Positions 21,401-26,075 of a stretch of DNA of 28,558 bases are shown here, one piece after another. Position 1 is the stretch's first letter. The number at the start of each line of letters is the position of its first letter. The DNA is from a virus: the IMG/VR virus record IMGVR_UViG_3300020433_000036, positions 1 to 28,558 of that record, one strand, 5' to 3'. Position numbers and translations under genes: made by a program. A model generated the notes under the pieces. That model saw only the letters and a program-made list of their open reading frames with translations. It did not search any database and was not told the DNA's origin.

Positions 21401-22810
21401 GTTGTTACATCTCATGCTGGAATTGGTGGAACTGATTTAATTATTTTAGATAACGTTGATAATAATTTTGATCCAAACACAGATATAGTTCATTTTACTC
21501 AAGCTGGAACAGCAACAACTATAGCAGACTCTGCTATTACTTCAGTCAATCCAGATCCTATAAGAGATGGATATACTCTTAAATTTGATCATAAAAATCA
21601 TGGAATGCACTCAAGCACAAACAAAGTTAAAGTCTCCAATTTTCATCCAGATGGAAGCCCAACAGTGCTAAGTGAAAATCTAAATGATGATAGTACTTTA
21701 ATAACTGTCTCATCTGGAACTGGTTTTGAAACATTTGAAGGAAAGACAGTCAGTGTATCTTTTCCTGGTTATGTTTTAATTGATAAAGAAATAATTGAAT
21801 ATAAGGGTGTTGCTGGAAATAATTTAACAGGAATAGATAGAGGTATTGATTCGAGTTTAAAATCAAATCATGCTGCAACAACCTCTGTATTTAAATATGA
21901 ATTTAATGGTATTTCATTACTTAAAATTAATAAAGAACATGATATTGATCCTAGAGAAAAAACATTTGATAGTTATTTTGTAAAAGTATCTACTGCGTCA
22001 ACAGAACCAACATTTAACACAACAAAAACAGGTGGTGGTGGTGCGGTTCATGTTTCCCAAAATATTCCTTTTGAGGTGGTTGACCCACAAATTACTTCGA
22101 TTACACCTACTGGAACAAATATATCTGCTAGAATTAAAACAACCTCTGGAACAAGTTTAAGTGGAAATGAAGCTTCATTTAATGATGTTGGTTATGAAAA
22201 TGTTTCTTTAAATAAACTAAACTATCTTGATAGTCCTAGAATCATAGCATCAAAAACTAATGAGTATAATTTACTTGGTAATCAAAAATCATTTGCTTTA
22301 GAGTTGACACTTAATACTATAAATTCAGATGTTTCACCAATGATTGATTTGGAAAATCCAAATGCTATCTTGATAAGTAATCTTGTTGATGATAAAGTTG
22401 ATGATTTTGAAACTGCCAGTGGGCCAAAAATTCCTGGTTCTGATCCAAATACTGCAATATATGAAACAAAAATGATTAATTTAGAATTTGTTTCAAATTC
22501 ATTGCTAGTTCAATTTGATGGCCATCGAGAGGCAGAGGGAGATATTCGAGTATTTTATAAATTAATGAGAAGTGATGGTGATGATGCTCACGCAACTTAC
22601 ATACCATTTAATAGTGATGGTTCTCCAGATAAAGTTATAAATCCAAATAAAAATAGTAATACTTTTAGTGAGTATAAGTTTACTGCTGAAAATACTCCTC
22701 AATTTAATGGATTTATGATTAAAGTCGTTATGACATCAACCAGTCAGGCAAAACCACCTAGAATTAAAAACTTTAGATCAATCGCACTTAGATCCTTTGA
22801 CATTGAATAA
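15416..22810 (+). CDS. Giant DUF4815-type baseplate-periphery protein (2464 aa)
   Basis: The N-terminus has the DUF4815 signature found in phage structural proteins: YFDDFVDSKNYQKVLFKPG (residues 12-30), then QARELTTLQSILQNQIEKFG. The 'NAKGFSNEAAPGADRFK' segment lies near residue 250. A second conserved block, about residues 1000-1180, includes the YLDFRPRVSPYDRSG segment and RYTMRDIGSLENRIKNLENY. A Thr-rich tract follows (1365-1376). Around 1683-1790 is a beta domain (LAQSFLVDE ... GYEYALVL), then a 'NGGSGYAPGD' repeat near 1970 and an 'RG' module (R2142-G2143). It occupies the position of T4 gp9/gp10, so a peripheral baseplate or fibre-attachment role is likely by position. I do not assign a T4 gene number. 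The stop overlaps the next start by one base. Confidence 0.88.
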   Translation: MPQNTNLNVSPYFDDFVDSKNYQKVLFKPGFPVQARELTTLQSILQNQIEKFGQHFFKEGSMIIPGGTSYDSQYHAVKIDPNFLNIPVSSYTKVLVDNNIKIKGETSGVEATVVNRILSSESIDEFDTLYVKYTKSGTDGTTRVFIDGENLITLSDINYLNTSIAANSQFARTIVSNSTSIGSAFSVSEGVYFIRGFFVKNVSSTVILDQYTNTPSYRVGFLLKEETLGPSSVNSDLYDNAKGFSNEAAPGADRFKLSVVLHRKLLTDTNDSDFVELLRVENGVVKEIVTKTEYNIFAEELARRTYDESGDYYIKPFSIDIRESLNDRIGNRGIYFDTQQTQNGNTPADDIISLQVSSGKAYVRGYEVDKISTSSIDVLKPRTTKLVENQSVPIRMGKSIEVTNVAGSPDIDFSTNATKQVSFIRNRLTNLKAASVGAFDVDDRVGTAKVYDYKQKTTSGIAVTTYNLSLYDVQLYTRLTITKTIDVPTGLTYGSYTRVEGKYSGAVGYSVSTVTGTTVLVLTDVTGQFQLNEPLIINGITEGNSISAIEDNTFEDIKAVHSFDGLGTGNTSFAANTVLSTTKKAFPESIEFTISGGNKLKSPQVADFRSQVKIGDIISYGTVGQTVPTFNKVTSVAQTQVGLAAVADVTDVCDGSVNNSTISGLNVIIPTLNETDDPGFRVKLADKYISSMNVLDSSYIIRKKISKTFTNNSVQFNISDITTGDTSNLFFEPFSTSNYVLELDNDVEKLLDPMVSVDSGLQQVTISGLSGPATSRTANLVVAVRRSKLASKEKSLIRCSNLIVDRSESVGSGTTIDGLTTNTVYGTRVQDKELSLDVPEVTRVLAVLESNDNNAPDLPLIGVTNQSDTFTNNVVVGEQFIGGTSGAVARVVVVQATQLSFVYENENIFEIGENISLKTSGIFATITGLTPGDRNILKNYDLDNGQRMEFADFSRLIRKVDSEKPARQLRIIYDHLVNDETSGNVETVNSYNTLDYSKDIPYVFDSWASDYLDFRPRVSPYDRSGSTVSPFSNTSRNFSTSNSDNVVSGKTVVVDYSYYQGRVDRLYLTKDAVFDVKEGRPSRVPKAPVHNQGAFQVATIKYPPYVRHASEVLTKTVPHKRYTMRDIGSLENRIKNLENYTTLSLLETDTKNLSVKDPNTGLDKFKSGFFVDNFRNHNSHNLTGESKFDIDIENGECRPRSTERNVGLVFETVTTQSSPSIADYKFASDFSDSNIVRGGAALTLNYSEVIFINQKNATRTENLNPFLVDVFVGSIELVPSSDFWIEEIPLTPQNVEIDSAFDAIAQLLGVEDRENGGMASSFWNSHEQTWNGKDSATLIGEEVIGRQVISSSASSDTDVDRRGDTTTTTVTTTTTTDVQNTIQQTFEETGVEKTFNLELSSNEQVIDLGTKVVGIEVLYNIRSRNIEVSVKRVKPNTRYYVFMENTDLTQYAVPKYLPISMDRGTFSVNDIVQSSNSITSTNASIKFRVASPNHKSGPYNNPDDLVTILPYPNITVPTAYSSTSEILNVDTADLALENNIDNIGWVRKGMKLVNSAGTAEATVGDLALFSDDKGDLIFSLHIPDPKISGNPLFTTGSNTVRVTTSATNASILDPGSSSAETEYIASGYQTNTQEQTLSIKTPQIERVQIGTTDISRTFNEERTEVVTEVDIDVQRTVEVDDDDPLAQSFLVDEKVYKDGIFITSGELFFKTKDDSVPVTVQIRTMRDGTPTKTVVPFAETKINSEDVQLSEDGSAATPFKFKSPVYLQSGYEYALVLMAPATLGYLAFINRMGESDLITQGLNSTQPTLGSLFKSQNNSTWTPSQYEDLKFKLNKAKFVTNTPSSVLLYNSELPLGKIKKTNPVVGFSKRVSIKLSTPSTITLSAGDEIQQTISGVVHTGRIFKTGGPLETGNNKLTIISNTGIGLTPTSSSLAYTGIGFTSLTGNGQGAVANVTVDAGAVTASNVTITNGGSGYAPGDLLLMNSLGATGSGVRAVVTSHAGIGGTDLIILDNVDNNFDPNTDIVHFTQAGTATTIADSAITSVNPDPIRDGYTLKFDHKNHGMHSSTNKVKVSNFHPDGSPTVLSENLNDDSTLITVSSGTGFETFEGKTVSVSFPGYVLIDKEIIEYKGVAGNNLTGIDRGIDSSLKSNHAATTSVFKYEFNGISLLKINKEHDIDPREKTFDSYFVKVSTASTEPTFNTTKTGGGGAVHVSQNIPFEVVDPQITSITPTGTNISARIKTTSGTSLSGNEASFNDVGYENVSLNKLNYLDSPRIIASKTNEYNLLGNQKSFALELTLNTINSDVSPMIDLENPNAILISNLVDDKVDDFETASGPKIPGSDPNTAIYETKMINLEFVSNSLLVQFDGHREAEGDIRVFYKLMRSDGDDAHATYIPFNSDGSPDKVINPNKNSNTFSEYKFTAENTPQFNGFMIKVVMTSTSQAKPPRIKNFRSIALRSFDIE
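19508..19543 (+). repeat. Threonine-rich ACC/ACT tract
   Basis: Twelve codons, made only of ACT, ACC and a single GTT, encode five Thr, one Val and six Thr (residues 1365-1376 of the 2464-residue protein). The tract lies between the conserved N-terminal DUF4815-type half and the C-terminal beta domains. It looks like a flexible linker, and at DNA level it is an imperfect trinucleotide repeat prone to slippage. Confidence 0.85.
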
Positions 22811-23034
22811 TGGAGAAATATTTAAAAGTTAAATCTGATGTTTCTCTCGTAAGAGATATGGATTCTCATGCGATTGTTAATCAAAATAAAAGTGAATATG
22901 ATAAATTTATTAAATTATCTCAGAAAAAATACGAAGAAAAGAAAAAATTTGACACTATGCGTAGTGATTTGGACTCTCTAAAACAAGATATGGACGAGAT
23001 TAAAACTCTTCTCCGAAATTTTATGGATAAATGA
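22810..23034 (+). CDS. Small coiled-coil protein (74 aa)
   Basis: The ATG at 22810 shares its A with the stop codon of the 2464-residue gene (TAATG), indicating coupled translation. The protein is highly charged. From about residue 26 to 72 (KSEYDKFIKLSQKKYEEKKK onward) it shows heptad-like spacing of Leu, Ile, Met and Phe, ending in LDSLKQDMDEIKTLLRNFM, so a coiled coil is likely. No enzyme motif or membrane segment is seen. It resembles the 58-residue protein before gp13 in size and style. It may be a small assembly factor or trimeric stalk piece for the neighbouring large protein; this is inference. Coding is supported by the overlap and by the late promoter that follows its stop. Confidence 0.75.
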   Translation: MEKYLKVKSDVSLVRDMDSHAIVNQNKSEYDKFIKLSQKKYEEKKKFDTMRSDLDSLKQDMDEIKTLLRNFMDK

Positions 23035-23036
23035 TT

Positions 23037-23044
23037 TATAAATA
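23037..23044 (+). promoter_or_regulatory. T4-type late promoter (TATAAATA) for the fibre cassette
   Basis: This is a perfect 8/8 match to the T4 late box. It starts 2 bp after the preceding stop codon and lies 29 bp before the next ATG, in one of the few intergenic gaps of the cluster. A transcript start near 23050 would give a leader of about 24 bases. It marks the start of a transcription unit covering the small beta protein, the linker-like protein, the fibre-like protein and probably gp13-gp14. Confidence 0.78.
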
Positions 23045-23073
23045 TTCCAAGATAGATTCTAATTAGTTAAATA

Positions 23074-23412
23074 ATGGCAGCATATATCAGTAACATAGTA
23101 ATCGATGCTGGAGCTGACTTTGATCAAACTTTTAATTTAGAAAGTTCATCAAACGCACCACTAGATCTAAGTGGTTACACTGCAACTTCCAAATTAAAAA
23201 AACATCCTGCCTCTTTAAATGATAAAGCAACATTTACGGTTTCATTTCCGAACCGTGCACAAGGAGTATTGAGAATATCTTTAGGATCTTCTGTTACATC
23301 TGCTTTAAAGGCAGGTAGATACAGTTATGATGTTTTATTAAATGACGGTTCTTTAAAAACAAGAATAGTCAGTGGAAGTGCGATTGTTACTGCTGGAGTT
23401 ACTACAGGTTAA
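23074..23412 (+). CDS. Small beta-rich virion protein (112 aa)
   Basis: This protein of 112 residues begins MAAYISNIVIDAGADFDQTF. It continues with alternating strands (LDLSGYTATSKLKKH; ATFTVSFPNRAQGVLRISL; GRYSYDVLLNDGSLKTRIVSGSAIVTAG). This pattern is that of a compact immunoglobulin-like or upper-baseplate (BppU N-terminal-like) beta-sandwich: an 'input' strand with D..QTF, a hydrophobic core and a final 'G...Y..Y.V...DG' hairpin. It is the first gene after a perfect late box and lies 5 bp before the next gene. A structural role in fibre attachment is likely from fold type and position, but the fold call rests on pattern only. Confidence 0.72.
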   Translation: MAAYISNIVIDAGADFDQTFNLESSSNAPLDLSGYTATSKLKKHPASLNDKATFTVSFPNRAQGVLRISLGSSVTSALKAGRYSYDVLLNDGSLKTRIVSGSAIVTAGVTTG

Positions 23413-23417
23413 TCAAC

Positions 23418-23645
23418 ATGGCTGACATAAAAGTTAGAGTCGGATCAAGAAATGCCAATAAAGTCATATCTACCTTATCTGGTAGTGGTGGAACTCTGGG
23501 TGGGTTATCAGACGTAGACATATCTGGTGGTCTACAAGATGGAATGGTCTTGGTTTTTAACGCATCTACAAGTAAATTTGAAGCAACGTTAGAATTAACA
23601 CCAGGAGCAACACAAAATTTAAACATTAATGGGGGAAGTTTTTAA
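23418..23645 (+). CDS. 75-residue linker-like structural protein
   Basis: The product is 75 residues, beginning MADIKVRVGSRNANKVIST, with a Gly/Ser-rich stretch (GSGGTLGGL) and a central segment LSDVDISGGLQDGMVLVFN followed by ASTSKFEATLEL. 'L.DVD..G..DG..L.[YF]N..T..[WF].A' segments recur as repeats in many phage fibre proteins, so this resembles one isolated fibre repeat or adaptor. It lies 5 bp after the 112-residue gene, and its stop directly abuts the ATG of the fibre-like gene. Its last codons contain a strong ribosome site (GGGGGAAG, 23631-23638) for that next gene. The function is inferred from neighbours. Confidence 0.72.
   Translation: MADIKVRVGSRNANKVISTLSGSGGTLGGLSDVDISGGLQDGMVLVFNASTSKFEATLELTPGATQNLNINGGSF
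23631..23638 (+). promoter_or_regulatory. Strong ribosome binding site for the fibre-like gene
   Basis: GGGGGAAG, ending 7 bp before the ATG at 23646, is the most purine-rich Shine-Dalgarno-like site noticed in the window. It lies within the last codons of the 75-residue gene. It fixes the downstream start and suggests that the fibre-like protein is made at a higher rate than its neighbours. Confidence 0.6.
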
Positions 23646-25079
23646 ATGGCCAGCATAATACGAGTAAAAAGATCGACTGGCAACGCTGCTCCGTCAACTA
23701 TAAACTACGGTGAACTTGCGGTTACGATTGCAAATGGAACACAAGGAAATAAAGGTGGAAGATTATTTGTTGGAGATAATACAAATCCAGATCCAGATCC
23801 GATAGTTATTGGTGGTAAATATTACACCGATATGATGCAAAATACACCAGGCACAGTTGCTGGTGGTGCAAATGCTAATGCAGGTACATTATCTAACGGT
23901 TTTATACCAATACTTGATAGAGAAAGTTCAGGACATCCAGGTGGAAGTGCTACAGGTTTTGGTGAAGTTAGTGGTGCTGTGGCAAATATGCCAAGAGTTA
24001 ATCAATGGAACGTAGACAATCTAACACTAGATGGAAATACAATAGCCTCAAATAATGTAGATGGAGATATTAAATTCGTAACTAATGGTGCAGGTCAAGT
24101 TATTATTAATGATGACACTAAGTTAACATTCGGTGCTAGTGAAGATGCAAGTATTGAGTATGATGAAGACGGAACTAACAAAGTACAGGTTACTGGTGCA
24201 ACATGGGTTTACAATACGCAAGTTGAAATTTCTGGTGGATTTAATGTTGATAACGTTGGAATTTCATCTAATGTTATAAGAACTAGATCTGGTGGTGGAA
24301 ATACACTGTTTATCGATCCATACCCAGATGGTTTAGATAGTGATGGTATGGTTATCATCAAAGGTAGTTTACAGGTAGATGGAACAACAACCACTGTTAA
24401 CTCTACTAATGCTACTTTAAATGATCCAATAATGAATATTGGTGACGTATCCAGTAAGAGAACTGTCACCTCTACAGTTGGATCTGGTGTATCAGCAATT
24501 ACTTTGGATTCTGTTGTTGGTATTAACACTGGTGACGTTATAACTGGTAGTAATTCATTACCAGGTGCTGGAACTACCACAATTAATTCTTACACCACAC
24601 AACCAGGTGGAACTGGAATCGGAACAATTTTTATTGATGGCCAAACAACTGCTGGTATATTAACAACTACACAATTAACAATTACTCACGGATTTGACAC
24701 AAATACTGATCGTGGTATTTCTTTTAATTACAATACTGGAACTGGAGTAGCAAATAACAAAACTGGATTTTTTGGTTATAATGATAGTACAGGTGAAAAT
24801 AGTAATGCACCTGAAAGATCTTTCACATATATTCCTGATGCAACCATTACTGGTAACGTTTTAAGTGGTGCAAAAGGTACCCTAGATATAAAAGGAATAT
24901 ATTTCCAAAATGGAGATTATTCAACAGCTGGTAACGGAATTGTTTATTTCGATACTACTGGTCAAATGGTTGGTGCTGCTGGTACGACTGCTGGTATAAC
25001 CACTTCAAACTTTATACTCACAACGGATGCCAGTGGCATACCGAAGTGGACAACAACAATTGATGGAGGTCAATTCTAA
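23646..25079 (+). CDS. Tail-fibre-like structural protein (477 aa)
   Basis: The N-terminus (IIRVKRSTGNAAPSTINYGE; then GGRLFVGDN about residues 37-46) is the attachment-type start seen in many phage fibre proteins: 'R.KRST....P..L..GELA...G....RLFVGD'. Later features are a 'DGDIKFVTNGAGQVIINDDT' strand repeat (about 139-158), GSLQVDGTTTTVNSTNATL (about 239-257) and NDPIMNIGD. A C-terminal block (DRGISFNYN ... KTGFFGYNDSTGENSNAPER ... FTYIPDA) is shared among marine T4-like structural proteins. It starts with no gap after the 75-residue gene, with a strong ribosome site. It sits where T4 has gp12/wac and is likely a short or side fibre. No chaperone or peptidase domain is visible at the C-terminus. 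Confidence 0.82.
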   Translation: MASIIRVKRSTGNAAPSTINYGELAVTIANGTQGNKGGRLFVGDNTNPDPDPIVIGGKYYTDMMQNTPGTVAGGANANAGTLSNGFIPILDRESSGHPGGSATGFGEVSGAVANMPRVNQWNVDNLTLDGNTIASNNVDGDIKFVTNGAGQVIINDDTKLTFGASEDASIEYDEDGTNKVQVTGATWVYNTQVEISGGFNVDNVGISSNVIRTRSGGGNTLFIDPYPDGLDSDGMVIIKGSLQVDGTTTTVNSTNATLNDPIMNIGDVSSKRTVTSTVGSGVSAITLDSVVGINTGDVITGSNSLPGAGTTTINSYTTQPGGTGIGTIFIDGQTTAGILTTTQLTITHGFDTNTDRGISFNYNTGTGVANNKTGFFGYNDSTGENSNAPERSFTYIPDATITGNVLSGAKGTLDIKGIYFQNGDYSTAGNGIVYFDTTGQMVGAAGTTAGITTSNFILTTDASGIPKWTTTIDGGQF

Positions 25080-25082
25080 ACT

Positions 25083-25259
25083 ATGAACAGTGAAGTTGAT
25101 GTGAATATTTTGATTAATCATTACCATAAGAAATTATCAACATTAGTTAATCAAAATATATTATTAGAGGCAAAAATGGAATCCATGACAAAGGATTATA
25201 TGGATTTAAAACAAAAATTTGATGAACTACAAAGTCCTAAAAGAGGAATTAAAAAATGA
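25083..25259 (+). CDS. Small coiled-coil protein (58 aa) upstream of gp13
   Basis: ATG at 25083 opens 58 codons and ends at TGA 25257-25259, overlapping the gp13 ATG by four bases (ATGA). The protein starts MNSEVDVNILINHYHKKLST. It has Leu/Ile/Met spacing over about residues 9-50 that fits one amphipathic helix or coiled coil, followed by a short basic tail (PKRGIKK). Its tail codons contain AGAGGA at 25242-25247, which serves as the ribosome site for gp13. The four-base overlap is strong evidence for a real, translationally coupled gene. Function is unknown; it parallels the 74-residue coiled-coil protein that precedes the fibre cassette. Confidence 0.75.
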   Translation: MNSEVDVNILINHYHKKLSTLVNQNILLEAKMESMTKDYMDLKQKFDELQSPKRGIKK

Positions 25260-26071
25260 GTAAGCCATCCACAAGGCAAGGATTAATAGACTACTGCTTA
25301 AGAAAATTAGGTTATCCTGTGCTGGAAATTAATGTGGATGATGATCAAATTGATGATTTAATTGATGATGCTATTCAATACTTTCAGGAACGTCATTTTG
25401 ATGGTATTGAGAGAATGTTATTAAAACACAAAGTAACTAAAGAAAATAAAGAAACTCTAACAACTGGAGTTACTACCACTACTGCTAATTCTACAGTTGG
25501 TATAACCACGACTACGTTTGAAGAGTCGCAAAATTTTATACAGTTACCTGATCATGTGCTAGGTGTAGAAAGAGTTCTTAAAATAGACAATAGCACTATA
25601 TCAAGTGGTCTATTTAATATTAAGTATCAAATATTCTTAAATGACCTTTACTATTATGGTGCACTTGATCTATTAAATTATACAATGACAAAGACTTATC
25701 TTGAAGATTTAAGTCGTATCATCACACCAGACACACAAATAAGATTTAATAAAAAGCAAGGAAGATTATATTTAGATATAGATTTTCAACAGATGTCTGA
25801 TGATACTTTTATAATTATTGATGGCTATCGTCTTTTAGATCCAGCAGATGTAAGTAAAATATATAATGATTTTTGGTTAAAGAAATATGCAACAGCATTA
25901 ATCAAAAAACAATGGGGAATGAATTTAATAAAATTTCAAGGTGTAATGTTACCTGGTGGTGTTGCATTGAATGGTAGAGAAATATATGAAGATGCAATCA
26001 GAGAATTAGAGGAGTTAGAAAATACACTCAAGACAGAATACGAATTACCACCACTTGATTTTATAGGATAA
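25256..26071 (+). CDS. 13: Neck protein gp13
   Basis: The product is 271 residues (T4 gp13 is 309). With gp14 it forms the neck that seals the filled head and docks the tail. The N-terminus (TRQGLIDYCLRKLGYPVLEI, then DDQIDDLIDDAIQYFQERHFDG) is the typical helical start. The VERVLKIDN strand, the FNIKYQIFLNDLYY segment and the C-terminal FWLKKYATALIKKQWGMNL, with LPGGVALNG after it, are also conserved. Residues about 65-88 are an unusual Thr-rich loop (TTGVTTTTANSTVGITTTT). The ATG overlaps the preceding TGA and has AGAGGA 8 bp upstream. The stop is 4 bp before gp14, so both neck proteins are made together. Confidence 0.87.
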   Translation: MSKPSTRQGLIDYCLRKLGYPVLEINVDDDQIDDLIDDAIQYFQERHFDGIERMLLKHKVTKENKETLTTGVTTTTANSTVGITTTTFEESQNFIQLPDHVLGVERVLKIDNSTISSGLFNIKYQIFLNDLYYYGALDLLNYTMTKTYLEDLSRIITPDTQIRFNKKQGRLYLDIDFQQMSDDTFIIIDGYRLLDPADVSKIYNDFWLKKYATALIKKQWGMNLIKFQGVMLPGGVALNGREIYEDAIRELEELENTLKTEYELPPLDFIG

Positions 26072-26075
26072 TGTT

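Noticed and set aside
24209-24580. 123-codon minus-strand open frame
   Set aside because: It is antisense to the fibre-like gene; its Val/Pro/Thr-rich product is what reversed Asn/Gly/Thr codons produce. No ribosome site or family is recognised.
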